Assembly: GCF_001729785.1 (NCBI RefSeq)
Contig: NZ_CP017183.1
Location: 992,001 to 1,056,000, forward strand
Source of the DNA: Enterobacter hormaechei subsp. xiangfangensis
GTDB lineage: Bacteria; Pseudomonadota; Gammaproteobacteria; Enterobacterales; Enterobacteriaceae
Direction: 5' to 3'
DNA length: 64,000 bases
Made by a program: the position numbers and the translations under genes. Shown here in pieces: positions 29,754 through 42,060 of this stretch. Below the pieces are notes generated by a model. The model was given only the letters and a program-made list of their open reading frames with translations, ran no database searches and was not told the origin of the DNA. Position 1 is the stretch's first letter; each line of letters starts with the position of its first letter.

Positions 29754-29844
29754 GCGCAGGCAGAATGGTTTTCACCTTTTAAGATGGCGCAAATGCAACG
29801 ATTTGTGTCAATCTTAACGGATCGTTTACGGTGAAGGTGGAAAC

Positions 29845-32454
29845 ATGGACGAGCTTTACATCCTTGGCTGTTTGTTCCTGGTTTTTGCGCTGGTCGTGGC
29901 ACCCGTGCTCGCGGTGATAGGCTTTAACCGAAGCACGGCGGCGCGGCAGGAGATCGCCCGGCTTCGCCAGCGCATTGAGGCGCTCGAGCAGCGTAGTGTG
30001 GCTGAGAAAGCACCGGAGCAGGTGCAGACCGCCGCGCCGGTGAAGACGCCAGCGCCGGTGTCAGAGGCCGTTAACGCACCTGTCGATCCCTGGCGTCCCG
30101 AACCGCCCGTCACTGAAGCAGAGCCTGTGCCTGTACCGGCGGCAAAACGTCCTTCCGCCTTTGGCGGCATCCTGTCCTCGCTGACGCGCTGGTTTATGCA
30201 GGGCAATCCGCTGGCAAAACTGGGGATTGTACTGCTCTTCCTCGGCCTCTCTTTCCTGCTGCGCTATACCGTTGAACATTCACTGTTTCCGCTTGAGCTG
30301 CGTCTTGCCGCCACGGCGCTGTTTGCCATGGTTCTGCTGGCCGTTGGATGGCGGCTGCGGCACAGGCAGCGGATCTACGCGCTGATCCTCCAGGGCGGAG
30401 CGACCGGCGTGCTTTATCTGACCGTCTTTGGCGCATTCCGGCTGTGGCAGATGCTGCCGATGACGCTGGCGTTTACGCTGCTGGTGGTGATTTGCGCGGC
30501 GAGCGTCGGGCTGGCCGTGCTGCAAAAGGCGCTGAGCCTTGCCATGCTGGCGAGCCTCGGCGGATATCTTGCGCCGCTGCTCCTGTCTACCGGGGGCGGT
30601 AGCTTTGTGGCGCTATTCTCCTTCTATCTCCTGCTGTCCATCGGCATTCTCGTCATCAGCATCTGGCAGCACTGGCGCGAGCTCAACCTGCTCGGGCTGC
30701 TCTTCACGTTTGGCGTTGGCGGGGTGTGGGGACTGAGCGACTACCAGCCGGAAGACTATGTTATTTGTCAGCTGTTCCTGATTGCCAATACGCTTATTTT
30801 TGGCGTGTTTAGCGTGGCGCTGTCGCTGCGGGCGCAGGAAAAAGGCAAACAGATTATTGACGGCGTACTGCTGTTTGCTCCGCCGCTGATTGGTTTTGGG
30901 ATGCAGTATGGCATGACGTCTCACTGGACGTACGGCCCGGCGCTAAGCGCGCTGGGCTATGGTGCGTTTTACCTCTCGCTGGCGTTTCTCGCGCTGCGGC
31001 GTTACCCCTCCATCGGACGACCGCTGGTTATGGCGGCGCTGGCGATCGGCGGCGGGTTTGCCACGCTTGCCATTCCGCTGGCGCTTTCAGCGCGCTGGAC
31101 GGCGATGGCCTGGGCGCTGGAAGGGCTGGGTATTCTTTGGTTGGGCGTGCAACAGCAGCAGCGGCGCATGAGCTATAGCGGGACGGCGTTGCTGGTGCTG
31201 GCGCTCGGCAGCGCGATATGGGCGCAAATGGACGGCGTCACTTCGCTGAGCCTCCTGCTTATTTTCGCAGTGCTCAGTCTTTGCTGGCTGGCTGCGGCCT
31301 GGCTGTGGCAGAAAATCGCGCTGCCGGGCAGCTGGGCATTGCTGGCCGGTGGGTTGCTGTTCTGGTTAGTGGCGTTGCTGGGCGCGTCGCAGTTGTTCCT
31401 GAAGCAGGAGTTATCGCTTCTGGCAGGCGTGCTGGCGCTGACGGCGGCGTCGGCCTGGGGATGGCGGCAGGCTGCCGCTCGTCTGGCATGGTGGGAGCTG
31501 GATGCCAGCAAATGGCTGCTGTGGCCGGTGATGCTGCTGATGGTGCTGTATCAGGTCTCGCACCAGCAGATTCTGGCGGCCGGCTGGGCAAATCTGGCCT
31601 GGGCTATCGCGCTGCCTGCCGCCCTGATGCTGCTGCGGCGCGACGAAGATAAACTTCTGCCGCGCATCTCAATGGGGCTGCATCTGTCGCTGTTGTGGAT
31701 GATTTTACTCGCCCTTGCCGCCGAGCTTTACTGGTTTGCCCGCTCCCTGCCATGGGGCATGGCGGCCTGGGGAAGCGGCATTGCGATGGCTGTCGGCGGT
31801 GGGGTGATTATGGCGCTCTCCGCGGCCGTACGGCGTCGCGGATGGCCTTTCCGGGTATGGCCTGCGCTCTACGCCTGCCTTGCCGCGATCCCTGTGGTTG
31901 TGGCGCTGGTGGTATTGCTGGTCGTGACCAATTTCCAGGACGGTGTGGTCTATCGACAGACCTGGCTGCCGCTGGTGAACCCGCTTGAGGAAGGGGCGGC
32001 GTTCGCGCTGCTGGGGCTGGTAGTATTTTATCGGGCAGTGGATCGCTACTATCCGGCATCGCTTGCGCAGTCCCGACCTTGGCCCGCCGTTGTGCTGATG
32101 GCGCTTGGCTTCTGGTGGCTCAACGGCGCGTTGCTGCGTGCGCTGGCGTGGTACGGCGAGGTGGCCTGGAACATGGAATCGCTGTGGCATTCGCGGCTTA
32201 TTCAGACCACCTTTGCCCTGTTCTGGATGTTCTGCGCGCTGGTGGTGATGATCCGCGCCACCCGTCAGGCCTCCCGTCAGCAGTGGCTTGGCGGTGCGGC
32301 GCTGCTGGGGGTGGTGATGCTCAAACTGATGCTGGTGGACAGCGCGGGCGGTGGCGGCCTGGCGCGCGCCGTCGCGTTTATTGGCGTGGCGATCCTGGTC
32401 CTGATTGTGGGCTATTTCTCGCCGCTACCGCCTAAAGCAGGAGAAGAAAAATGA
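29845..32454 (+). CDS. DUF2339 polytopic membrane protein
   Basis: An 869-residue protein of the DUF2339 family (COG5373), function unknown. A membrane helix at residues 5-25 is followed by a short coiled coil (about 30-52), a Pro/Ala/Val-rich linker (about 55-115) and then more than twenty hydrophobic segments to the C terminus. No catalytic motif is visible. The ATG follows GAAGGTGGA. The stop overlaps the start of the DUF3999 gene by four bases (ATGA), so the two are translationally coupled and probably form one membrane complex (inference). This pair is not at this place in E. coli K-12. Confidence 0.88.
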   Translation: MDELYILGCLFLVFALVVAPVLAVIGFNRSTAARQEIARLRQRIEALEQRSVAEKAPEQVQTAAPVKTPAPVSEAVNAPVDPWRPEPPVTEAEPVPVPAAKRPSAFGGILSSLTRWFMQGNPLAKLGIVLLFLGLSFLLRYTVEHSLFPLELRLAATALFAMVLLAVGWRLRHRQRIYALILQGGATGVLYLTVFGAFRLWQMLPMTLAFTLLVVICAASVGLAVLQKALSLAMLASLGGYLAPLLLSTGGGSFVALFSFYLLLSIGILVISIWQHWRELNLLGLLFTFGVGGVWGLSDYQPEDYVICQLFLIANTLIFGVFSVALSLRAQEKGKQIIDGVLLFAPPLIGFGMQYGMTSHWTYGPALSALGYGAFYLSLAFLALRRYPSIGRPLVMAALAIGGGFATLAIPLALSARWTAMAWALEGLGILWLGVQQQQRRMSYSGTALLVLALGSAIWAQMDGVTSLSLLLIFAVLSLCWLAAAWLWQKIALPGSWALLAGGLLFWLVALLGASQLFLKQELSLLAGVLALTAASAWGWRQAAARLAWWELDASKWLLWPVMLLMVLYQVSHQQILAAGWANLAWAIALPAALMLLRRDEDKLLPRISMGLHLSLLWMILLALAAELYWFARSLPWGMAAWGSGIAMAVGGGVIMALSAAVRRRGWPFRVWPALYACLAAIPVVVALVVLLVVTNFQDGVVYRQTWLPLVNPLEEGAAFALLGLVVFYRAVDRYYPASLAQSRPWPAVVLMALGFWWLNGALLRALAWYGEVAWNMESLWHSRLIQTTFALFWMFCALVVMIRATRQASRQQWLGGAALLGVVMLKLMLVDSAGGGGLARAVAFIGVAILVLIVGYFSPLPPKAGEEK

Positions 32455-33830
32455 AATGGATGAATGCGGTTGTTTGTGCAGCACTGCTGGCCATGGCCGG
32501 TCCGGCATTCAGCGAGGGCGCGCCAGCGGAATCCCCGCGGGATTATGCCTACGGCCTGTCCCTTGATACCTTTGCATCTTCGCCGTGGTATCGGGTCATG
32601 CTGCCGCTGGCGATTTATCAGCAGAGCACATCGCCCGATCTGCGCGACGTGCGCGTGTTTAATCAGTCGGGAGAGCCTGTACCGTTCAGCCTGGTTACTA
32701 CGACGCGTCCGCAGCCGGCACCGACCACCACGGCGCTGCGCCTTTTTGCGCTTAACGCCTCGCCGGGCGGGGAAGAGGACAGCGGCGATAAAATTATGCT
32801 ACGGGCCAGAAACGGTGTGGAAATTGTGCTGGAAGGGCAACACGCTGCGGCTGCCGGACAGCACTATCTGCTGACCCTGCCGGAAAACGCGACGGAGGTT
32901 CCGCTCTCTCAGCTCCAGCTTTTCTGGGACACGCCGCAGGGCTCGTGGCAGGGAACGGCATCGGTCTATTACAGCGAGGATCTGAAAAACTGGTATACCT
33001 TGCGCGAAGAGATGCCCCTGCTGGACGTGATGAGTGGACAGGATCGCCTGAAGCTCGACCGCATCGATACCGATCTGGTGTTATCACCTGAGGCGAATCG
33101 CTATCTGCTGCTGGTGCTGAACACGGGACGTTCTGCCCTGACGTTAACCGGCGTCAACGCGATTAACGCGCCTGCGCAGCCGGAATCAGAGCACATTAGC
33201 CTGGCGGGAGAGGGGGAGCGGTTATCCGAAAGTGAAGCCGTGTGGCGCTGGAAACATCCGCAGCCTCTGAGTGCGATCGCCTTCATGCTGAATGGCGACG
33301 GCGTTCTCCCGGCAGAAATAGCCTGGCGGGGGGCGGATAAGGATCGGTGGCATACGCTGAAAAAAGAGGTGATCTACCAGCTCGGCGGCAAAACGTCTGA
33401 ACCTGTTCCGCTCCCTGGCGGGCTGGTCGAGGCGGTAAAAATCAAGACCCTCAATGCGCGTTTGCCCGAGAACCTGCCGGGCGTGATAGGGCAGCGCGTG
33501 CGCTACGATCTGGTGTTTAACGCGCAGGGGAAGGGGCCGTACCTGCTCGCGTGGGGGAACGGGGCTGCGAAACCGGCGAGCGTGGAGACGGATATGCTGA
33601 TCCCGACCGAACTGCGTAAAACCTACGATCTGGCAGCCTTGCCGATGGCGGATACGCTGGAACCTGTCCCGCTGGGGGGCGAGGCGCGTTTAACCGCGAC
33701 GTCTGCGGCTGAGCAGGAAAGCAGAATGAAAACGCTGATGGTCTGGGGCGTACTGATTGCGGGGGTGATGGTGCTTGCGGGTATGGCATGGCGCATCTGG
33801 CGCGAGGTAAAAAAAGACGGCGCAGCATAA
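32451..33830 (+). CDS. DUF3999 exported membrane-anchored protein
   Basis: A 459-residue protein with a signal peptide (residues 1-22), a large periplasmic part with beta-rich, jelly-roll-like segments (for example residues 100-250), and one membrane helix near the C terminus (about 430-452) followed by a basic tail. It belongs to DUF3999, which commonly sits behind DUF2339 genes. The function is unknown. The arrangement (a multipass partner plus a periplasmic domain on a single anchor) suggests envelope or polysaccharide-related work, but nothing in the sequence proves this. Confidence 0.85.
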   Translation: MKWMNAVVCAALLAMAGPAFSEGAPAESPRDYAYGLSLDTFASSPWYRVMLPLAIYQQSTSPDLRDVRVFNQSGEPVPFSLVTTTRPQPAPTTTALRLFALNASPGGEEDSGDKIMLRARNGVEIVLEGQHAAAAGQHYLLTLPENATEVPLSQLQLFWDTPQGSWQGTASVYYSEDLKNWYTLREEMPLLDVMSGQDRLKLDRIDTDLVLSPEANRYLLLVLNTGRSALTLTGVNAINAPAQPESEHISLAGEGERLSESEAVWRWKHPQPLSAIAFMLNGDGVLPAEIAWRGADKDRWHTLKKEVIYQLGGKTSEPVPLPGGLVEAVKIKTLNARLPENLPGVIGQRVRYDLVFNAQGKGPYLLAWGNGAAKPASVETDMLIPTELRKTYDLAALPMADTLEPVPLGGEARLTATSAAEQESRMKTLMVWGVLIAGVMVLAGMAWRIWREVKKDGAA

Positions 33831-33836
33831 GCCATA

Positions 33837-33864
33837 AAAAAACCCGCGTATTCGCGGGTTTTTT
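33837..33864. terminator. Bidirectional terminator between the DUF3999 gene and tsaA
   Basis: AACCCGCG/CGCGGGTT with loop TATT, an A-run before and a T-run after the stem, placed between two convergent stop codons. Confidence 0.92.
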
Positions 33865-33879
33865 CGTAAACCGTGCCGA

Positions 33880-34482
33880 TTACAGGCTAGATACGTTCTC
33901 AGACAGGTATTTAGCTACGCCGTCTGGGGAAGCCGCCATACCTTCTTTACCTTTTTCCCACTGAGCCGGGCACACTTCACCGTGCTCTTCGTGGAACTGG
34001 AGCGCGTCAACCATGCGCAGCATTTCGTCGATGTTACGACCCAGCGGCAGATCGTTCACAACCTGGTGACGAACGATGCCGTTTGCATCGATCAGGAAAG
34101 AACCACGCAGTGCAACGCCAGCGTCCGGATGTTCGATACCGTAAGCCTGCTGGATTTCGCGTTTGATGTCCGCAACCATCGCGTATTTCACCGCACCGAT
34201 GCCGCCGTTTTCGACAGGGGTGTTACGCCATGCGTTGTGTACAAATTCAGAGTCAAAGGAGACGCCAACCACTTCCACGCCACGCTTCTGGAATTCTTCG
34301 TAACGTTTGTCGAACGCGATCAGCTCAGACGGGCAAACGAAAGTGAAGTCCATTGGCCAGAAGAACAGAACGGTCGCTTTACCGTTGGTATGCTGTTTGA
34401 AGTTGAAGTTTTCAACGATTTCACCATTGCCCAGAACGGCGGCAGCTGTAAAATCCGGAGCCGGACGAGTTACCAGAACCAT
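33880..34482 (-). CDS. tsaA: TsaA/AhpC-type 2-Cys peroxiredoxin
   Basis: Thiol peroxidase reducing hydrogen peroxide and organic hydroperoxides; 200 residues. Peroxidatic Cys50 in PMDFTFVCPSE and resolving Cys171 in EVCPAQW mark a typical 2-Cys peroxiredoxin. It closely resembles Salmonella TsaA, which lies at the same place between malZ and acpH; K-12 lacks it here. The reductant partner is not encoded nearby. AGGAGA precedes the ATG. I see no clear OxyR site by eye. Confidence 0.92.
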   Translation of the reverse strand: MVLVTRPAPDFTAAAVLGNGEIVENFNFKQHTNGKATVLFFWPMDFTFVCPSELIAFDKRYEEFQKRGVEVVGVSFDSEFVHNAWRNTPVENGGIGAVKYAMVADIKREIQQAYGIEHPDAGVALRGSFLIDANGIVRHQVVNDLPLGRNIDEMLRMVDALQFHEEHGEVCPAQWEKGKEGMAASPDGVAKYLSENVSSL

Positions 34483-34609
34483 ATGATTCTCCTGTAGATA
34501 CTAAGGTTATTTGGAACGCAACGCGGGCCAGTATAGAGGCAGTACGGGAATAAGACAAAGAGGTGGTAACAATCGTTCCACCAGCTTTTACCTATCAATC
34601 ATACCGGCA

Positions 34610-35191
34610 TCACAGTTCTTTATTTTTCGCCTGCGTCATCATACGCGGGTAGAACTGCCAGAAGCGGGTTTCCAGCGCATCGTAATGTTCATCCAGGTCA
34701 TGCCATGAGTCGCGCAGCGCGTCCAGACGCGGTCGACGGCTCGCCATGCCGTTCAGGACGTTCTGAATGAAATCCATCTCGCGGTATCGCTCCAGCCAGC
34801 GTTCAGACCAGAGATAGTTATTCAGATTTACAAAGCGCGGCGGGGAGTCCGGCAAAATGATCGACACCTGCGCGTGGGCGTAGCGCACAAACTCAGGCAG
34901 CGACATATCAGGCGACAGCTGCGACCAGTGGCGCGACAGGAAATGATCCCACATGACGTCGAGCGTGATCGGCGCCACCCGTCGCGTTTCGGGGCGGAAC
35001 CAGGTTTTGGCTTCCGTCACTTCCGGCAGGTTATCGGTCAGCACGTCGATGCGGCGGTGCATAAAAATCCCGTCGACAACCTCAGGGGAATACTCTTCCG
35101 CCGGGTTGCCGCGTACAAAATCGGCCAGCAAATTGCCGGAGAGGGAGCTGTCCGCGAGGTGAGCGAGATGCAGGTGAGCGAGAAAATTCAT
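34610..35191 (-). CDS. acpH: Acyl carrier protein phosphodiesterase AcpH
   Basis: Removes the 4'-phosphopantetheine group from holo-ACP to give apo-ACP; an HD-like hydrolase fold with a metal centre. 193 residues starting [13 protein letters not shown], the E. coli length; 13 in-frame upstream codons are excluded because they overlap the queA promoter side. Conserved HxHLAH at the N terminus and the [10 protein letters not shown] block are visible. Divergent from queA. Confidence 0.94.
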   Translation of the reverse strand: MNFLAHLHLAHLADSSLSGNLLADFVRGNPAEEYSPEVVDGIFMHRRIDVLTDNLPEVTEAKTWFRPETRRVAPITLDVMWDHFLSRHWSQLSPDMSLPEFVRYAHAQVSIILPDSPPRFVNLNNYLWSERWLERYREMDFIQNVLNGMASRRPRLDALRDSWHDLDEHYDALETRFWQFYPRMMTQAKNKEL

Positions 35192-35283
35192 GCGTTTTCG
35201 TTGTCCGGTGGCGGCTAGTTGTTGCAGCAAAAGGGTGTGAGCACTAGACTATGCCGCCTGTTTTTAAGTCACGAGTATACGTC

Positions 35284-37535
<2,252 letters not shown>

Positions 37536-37557
37536 TTTTAATAATGAGGGAATTTGA

Positions 37558-37890
37558 ATGAGCTTTTTTATTTCTGATGCGGTAGCAGCAACGGGTGCAC
37601 CAGCGCAGGGCAGCCCGATGTCTCTGATTCTGATGCTGGTTGTGTTCGGTCTGATCTTCTACTTCATGATCCTGCGTCCACAGCAGAAGCGTACTAAAGA
37701 GCACAAAAACCTGATGAACTCCATCGCGAAGGGCGATGAAGTCCTGACCAATGGTGGCCTGGTGGGTCGCGTAACCAAAGTAGCGGAAAACGGCTACATT
37801 GCTATCGCCCTCAACGACACCACTGAAGTGGTTATCAAACGTGACTTCGTAGCTGCCGTTCTGCCGAAAGGCACCATGAAGGCGCTGTAA
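37558..37890 (+). CDS. yajC: YajC, Sec translocase accessory subunit
   Basis: A 110-residue single-span inner-membrane protein (helix about residues 20-40, followed by RPQQKRTKEHKNLM) that associates with SecDF and SecYEG, and with AcrB. GAGG precedes the ATG. 22 bases behind tgt and 27 before secD. Confidence 0.97.
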   Translation: MSFFISDAVAATGAPAQGSPMSLILMLVVFGLIFYFMILRPQQKRTKEHKNLMNSIAKGDEVLTNGGLVGRVTKVAENGYIAIALNDTTEVVIKRDFVAAVLPKGTMKAL

Positions 37891-37917
37891 TCCCAACTTT
37901 TCCCAAAGGGAACTGCC

Positions 37918-39765
37918 GTGTTAAACCGTTATCCTTTGTGGAAGTACATCATGCTGGTCGTCGTGATTATCGTCGGCCTGCTGTACGCGCTTCCCAACCT
38001 GTATGGTGAGGATCCGGCCGTTCAAATCACTGGCGCGCGCGGTGTCGCCGCCAGTGAGCAAACGCTGATCCAGGTCCAGAAAACGTTACAAGAAGAAAAA
38101 ATTACCGCTAAGTCTGTGGCACTGGAAGAGGGCGCAATTCTTGCTCGCTTCGACACCACCGACACGCAGCTCCGCGCACGTGAAGCGCTGATGGGCGTGC
38201 TGGGTGATAAATATGTCGTGGCGCTTAACCTTGCTCCTGCAACCCCACGCTGGCTGGCTGCGCTGAACGCAGAGCCAATGAAACTGGGTCTTGACCTGCG
38301 TGGCGGCGTTCACTTCCTGATGGAAGTGGATATGGATACCGCGCTCGGCAAGCTACAGGAACAGAATATCGACAGCCTGCGCAGCGATCTGCGCGATAAG
38401 GGCATTCCGTACACCACCGTACGTAAAGAAGATAACTACGGCATGAGCATCACGTTCCGCGACAGCGCGGCACGCGATCAGGCTGTGACCTATCTGTCTC
38501 AGCGTCACCGCGATCTGGTTATCACCTCTCAGGGCAGCAATCAGCTGCGTGCGGTAATGACCGACGCGCGTCTGAGTGAAGCACGTGAATACGCCGTTCA
38601 GCAGAACATTAACATTCTGCGTAACCGTGTAAACCAGCTGGGCGTGGCTGAGCCACTGGTACAGCGTCAGGGTGCAGACCGTATCGTGGTCGAACTGCCG
38701 GGTATCCAGGATACCGCCCGTGCGAAAGAGATTCTGGGCGCGACGGCGACCCTGGAGTTCCGTCTGGTTAACTCCAACGTTGACCAGGCTGCTGCGGCTT
38801 CAGGCCGTGTGCCGGGCGATTCCGAAGTGAAGCAGACCCGCGAAGGCCAGCCGGTTGTGCTGTACAAACGCGTGATCCTGACCGGTGACCATATCACCGA
38901 CTCCACTTCAAGCCAGGATGAGTACAACCAGCCGCAGGTTAACATCTCGCTGGATAGCGCAGGTGGCAACATCATGTCTAACTTCACCAAGGACAACATC
39001 GGCAAGCCGATGGCGACCCTGTTCGTGGAGTACAAAGACAGCGGTAAGAAAGACGCCAATGGCCGTGCCGTGCTGGTGAAAGAGGAAGAGGTGATTAACA
39101 TCGCCAACATCCAGTCTCGTCTGGGTAACAGCTTCCGTATTACCGGTATCAGCAACCCGAACGAAGCGCGTCAGCTCTCTCTGCTGCTGCGTGCCGGTGC
39201 GCTGATTGCGCCAATTCAGATTGTTGAAGAACGTACCATCGGTCCAACCCTGGGTATGCAGAACATCAAACAGGGTCTGGAAGCGTGTCTGGCCGGTCTG
39301 GCGGTGTCCATCATCTTCATGATCTTCTTCTATAAGAAGTTCGGCCTGATTGCGACCTCCGCGCTGATTGCCAACCTGGTGCTGATCATCGGTATCATGT
39401 CCCTGCTGCCAGGGGCGACGCTAACCATGCCAGGTATCGCGGGTATCGTTCTAACCCTTGCGGTGGCGGTCGACGCCAACGTACTGATAAACGAACGTAT
39501 CAAAGAAGAGCTGAGCAACGGTCGTTCTGTACAGCAGGCGATTGAAGAAGGCTACAAAGGGGCGTTCAGCTCCATCTTCGATGCGAACGTAACAACACTG
39601 ATTAAGGTTCTTATCCTGTATGCAGTGGGTACTGGCGCGATCAAAGGCTTTGCGATTACTACCGGTATCGGTGTCGCAACGTCGATGTTTACCGCTATTG
39701 TCGGCACCCGTGCCATCGTGAACCTGCTGTACGGCGGCAAGCGCGTCAAAAAGCTGTCTATCTGA
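37918..39765 (+). CDS. secD: SecD, protein translocase subunit
   Basis: 615-residue inner-membrane component that uses the proton gradient to pull exported proteins into the periplasm. TM1 is at residues 9-27, a large periplasmic part (about 30-450) carries the [13 protein letters not shown] motif, and five helices follow with [20 protein letters not shown] containing the conserved Asp. GTG start as in E. coli. secF follows after 10 bases. Confidence 0.98.
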   Translation: MLNRYPLWKYIMLVVVIIVGLLYALPNLYGEDPAVQITGARGVAASEQTLIQVQKTLQEEKITAKSVALEEGAILARFDTTDTQLRAREALMGVLGDKYVVALNLAPATPRWLAALNAEPMKLGLDLRGGVHFLMEVDMDTALGKLQEQNIDSLRSDLRDKGIPYTTVRKEDNYGMSITFRDSAARDQAVTYLSQRHRDLVITSQGSNQLRAVMTDARLSEAREYAVQQNINILRNRVNQLGVAEPLVQRQGADRIVVELPGIQDTARAKEILGATATLEFRLVNSNVDQAAAASGRVPGDSEVKQTREGQPVVLYKRVILTGDHITDSTSSQDEYNQPQVNISLDSAGGNIMSNFTKDNIGKPMATLFVEYKDSGKKDANGRAVLVKEEEVINIANIQSRLGNSFRITGISNPNEARQLSLLLRAGALIAPIQIVEERTIGPTLGMQNIKQGLEACLAGLAVSIIFMIFFYKKFGLIATSALIANLVLIIGIMSLLPGATLTMPGIAGIVLTLAVAVDANVLINERIKEELSNGRSVQQAIEEGYKGAFSSIFDANVTTLIKVLILYAVGTGAIKGFAITTGIGVATSMFTAIVGTRAIVNLLYGGKRVKKLSI

Positions 39766-39775
39766 GGAGTGCGTT

Positions 39776-40747
39776 GTGGCACAGGAATATACTGTTGAAC
39801 AATTGAACCACGGCCGTAAAGTCTGGGACTTTATGCGCTGGGACTACTGGGCCTTCGGCATTTCAGGTTTTCTGCTGATCTTGTCCATCGTCATTATGGG
39901 CGTGAAAGGCTTTAACTGGGGCCTGGATTTCACCGGTGGTACGGTGATCGAAATTACCCTGGAAAAACCGGTCGATATGGACCAGATGCGTGAGTCTCTG
40001 CAAAAAGCGGGCTTTGAAGAGCCGCTGCTACAGAACTTCGGCAGCAGCCGCGACATCATGGTGCGTATGCCGCCGGTACACGATGCCAACGGCAGCCAGG
40101 AGTTGGGCAGCAAGGTCGTTCAGGTTATTAACGAAACGACCAGCCAGGACGCAACGGTTAAGCGTATTGAGTTTGTCGGCCCGAGCGTTGGTGCTGACCT
40201 GGCGCAGACCGGTGCGATGGCGCTGCTTGTGGCGCTGATCTCGATCCTGATTTACGTCGGTTTCCGCTTTGAGTGGCGACTGGCGGCAGGCGTGGTTATC
40301 GCCCTGGCGCACGACGTGGTGATCACCATGGGCATACTGTCCCTCTTCCACATTGAGATTGACCTGACGATTGTGGCATCCCTGATGTCCGTTATCGGTT
40401 ACTCACTGAACGACAGTATCGTGGTATCTGACCGTATTCGTGAAAACTTCCGTAAGATCCGTCGCGGCACGCCGTACGAAATCTTTAACGTGTCGTTGAC
40501 CCAGACGCTGCACCGTACGTTGATCACCTCCGGCACCACCCTGATGGTGATCCTGATGCTGTTCCTGTTCGGTGGCCCGGTGCTGGAAGGCTTCTCGCTG
40601 ACCATGCTGATCGGTGTGTCTATCGGTACGGCCTCGTCTATCTACGTCGCGTCCGCGCTGGCGCTGAAGCTGGGCATGAAGCGCGAGCATCTGATCCAGC
40701 AGAAAGTCGAGAAAGAAGGGGCGGATCAGCCGTCCATTCTGCCGTAA
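39776..40747 (+). CDS. secF: SecF, protein translocase subunit
   Basis: 323-residue partner of SecD with six helices and a smaller periplasmic domain. Motifs [12 protein letters not shown] and the helix pair [20 protein letters not shown] are typical. GTG start with GAGGAG before it. The operon ends at a strong hairpin; the gene yajD, next in E. coli, is absent here. Confidence 0.98.
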   Translation: MAQEYTVEQLNHGRKVWDFMRWDYWAFGISGFLLILSIVIMGVKGFNWGLDFTGGTVIEITLEKPVDMDQMRESLQKAGFEEPLLQNFGSSRDIMVRMPPVHDANGSQELGSKVVQVINETTSQDATVKRIEFVGPSVGADLAQTGAMALLVALISILIYVGFRFEWRLAAGVVIALAHDVVITMGILSLFHIEIDLTIVASLMSVIGYSLNDSIVVSDRIRENFRKIRRGTPYEIFNVSLTQTLHRTLITSGTTLMVILMLFLFGGPVLEGFSLTMLIGVSIGTASSIYVASALALKLGMKREHLIQQKVEKEGADQPSILP

Positions 40748-40766
40748 GCGTCTTATGCGGTATCGA

Positions 40767-40795
40767 AATCCCGGCCTGCTGGCCGGGATTTTTTT
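40767..40795 (+). terminator. Terminator of the queA-secF operon
   Basis: AATCCCGGCC/GGCCGGGATT, 10-bp perfect stem, loop TGCT, five T after the stem, 20 bases past the secF stop. Confidence 0.93.
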
Positions 40796-40813
40796 GTCTG
40801 CATCTCACAAACA

Positions 40814-40837
40814 CTCCTGACAGTATGCTGTCAGGAG
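40814..40837. promoter_or_regulatory. Perfect palindrome before the VOC/WYL pair (candidate operator)
   Basis: Arms CTCCTGACAG and CTGTCAGGAG around TATG, 24 bases in all, ending 47 bases before the VOC-protein start. No T-run follows, so an operator for a dimeric regulator, most simply the WYL-type regulator encoded two genes on, is more likely than a terminator (inference). Confidence 0.55.
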
Positions 40838-40884
40838 CCCTGTCGTAGACTCCTTCTGAACCCTAACAACAGGCAGGAGGACGT

Positions 40885-41250
40885 ATGAAAAGTGTCATTA
40901 ACTGGTTTGAAATTCCGGTCGCCGATATGGATCGCGCCACCAAATTTTATGAGTCGGTGATGCAGGTCGCGCTGCGGCGCGAGAAGATGGACGTGGCTGA
41001 GCTGGCGGTTTTCCCGCACGAGGATCCGGCCACCGGCGGCGCGCTGGCGAAATTTGACGGCGTTACACCCTCTTCGCAGGGCGCTATTATTTACCTGCAT
41101 ACTGACAATCTGGCGGCCACGCTCGATCGTATTGCTTCTGCGGGCGGTGAGTGCGTGTTTGGCCCGCTGGAACTGCCGCAAGGCATTGGCACTATAGCCC
41201 TGTTTACCGACAGCGAAGGTAATCGCGTCGGCCTCCATCAACCGGTATGA
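40885..41250 (+). CDS. VOC (glyoxalase/bleomycin resistance) family protein
   Basis: A 121-residue vicinal-oxygen-chelate fold protein: two beta-alpha-beta-beta-beta modules, FEIPVADMDRATKFYESV in the first and IALFTDSEGNRVGLHQP at the end, where E and H residues can bind a metal. Substrate unknown. GCAGGAGG gives a strong Shine-Dalgarno. The regulator gene follows after 10 bases, so they form a two-gene operon behind a palindrome. Not at this site in E. coli K-12. Confidence 0.85.
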   Translation: MKSVINWFEIPVADMDRATKFYESVMQVALRREKMDVAELAVFPHEDPATGGALAKFDGVTPSSQGAIIYLHTDNLAATLDRIASAGGECVFGPLELPQGIGTIALFTDSEGNRVGLHQPV

Positions 41251-41260
41251 GAGTAAACCG

Positions 41261-41941
41261 ATGACCCGACGCGCTGACCGTTTGTTCCAGATTGTGCAGA
41301 TCCTGCGGGGCAGGCGTCTGACAACGGCAGCGCATCTGGCGGAAAGGCTTGGCGTGTCCGAGCGCACGGTGTACCGCGATATCCGCGACCTGTCGCTTTC
41401 CGGCGTGCCGGTGGAAGGCGAGGCGGGAAGCGGATATCGGCTAATGTCGGGTTTTGATTTACCCCCGTTGATGCTGACCAACAAGGAGTCCGAGGCGCTG
41501 ATGGTGGCGATCCGTCTGCTCAAAACCTGGGGCGGGGAATCGCTGTCGCGCGAGCTGGAGTCGGCCCAGGAAAAAGTGCTGGCGATCCTGCCAGAAGAGA
41601 GCCGCCGCAAAGCTGAACAGACGCGAATTTACGCGCCGGATATTGCCCTTCAGCCACACTCCCGTAGTGGTTTCGACGTGATCCACCAGGCAATTTCTGC
41701 CCTGCGTGTGCTGGCGCTGCACTATCGCGATGAAGCCGGGCAGTTAACCTGGCGTGAGGTTCAGCCGCTGGGGCTGTTCTTCTGGGGTGAGCACTGGCTG
41801 CTGGCCGCGTGGTGTGAACGGCGCGATGACTATCGCTGCTTCCGTCTCGACCGGTGTTTGCATATTACGCTGACGGAAAGACGCTTTAGCGAAAGCGCGG
41901 ACAGGTCGCTGGCGGATTTTTTGCGCAAGGTGAAGCAGTAA
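41261..41941 (+). CDS. YafY-type transcriptional regulator (HTH_11 + WYL)
   Basis: A 226-residue regulator. Residues 5-60 form a winged helix-turn-helix (TTAAHLAERLGVSERTVYRDIRD); residues about 130-215 resemble a WYL domain (LHYRDEAGQ, REVQPLGLFFWGEHWLLAAWC). Such proteins are often repressors of an adjacent VOC-protein gene, so autoregulation through the upstream palindrome is plausible. The ligand is unknown. It converges on tsx across composite repeat copy C. Confidence 0.85.
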   Translation: MTRRADRLFQIVQILRGRRLTTAAHLAERLGVSERTVYRDIRDLSLSGVPVEGEAGSGYRLMSGFDLPPLMLTNKESEALMVAIRLLKTWGGESLSRELESAQEKVLAILPEESRRKAEQTRIYAPDIALQPHSRSGFDVIHQAISALRVLALHYRDEAGQLTWREVQPLGLFFWGEHWLLAAWCERRDDYRCFRLDRCLHITLTERRFSESADRSLADFLRKVKQ

Positions 41942-41944
41942 AAA

Positions 41945-42060
41945 GCCGGGTGGCGAGGTAAAAGCAAAACGGCAACGATGTTGCCGTTTTTTGTGTTTGC
42001 GCCCTCTCCCGTGGGAGAGGGAAGGGGTGAGGGCACCAGCCCGCACAATCCGGCACTGAT
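41945..42060 (+). repeat. Composite hairpin repeat, copy C (regulator/tsx)
   Basis: In order: REP-like head GCCGGGTGGCG (41945-41955), AGGTAAAAGC, hairpin AAAACGGCAAC/GTTGCCGTTTT (41966-41990), TGTTTGCG, hairpin CCCTCTCCC/GGGAGAGGG (42002-42021), then GGTGAGGGCACCAG and CCGCAC. The most complete copy with D. It spans the convergent gap up to the tsx stop and carries the only terminator-like hairpins there. Confidence 0.85.
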
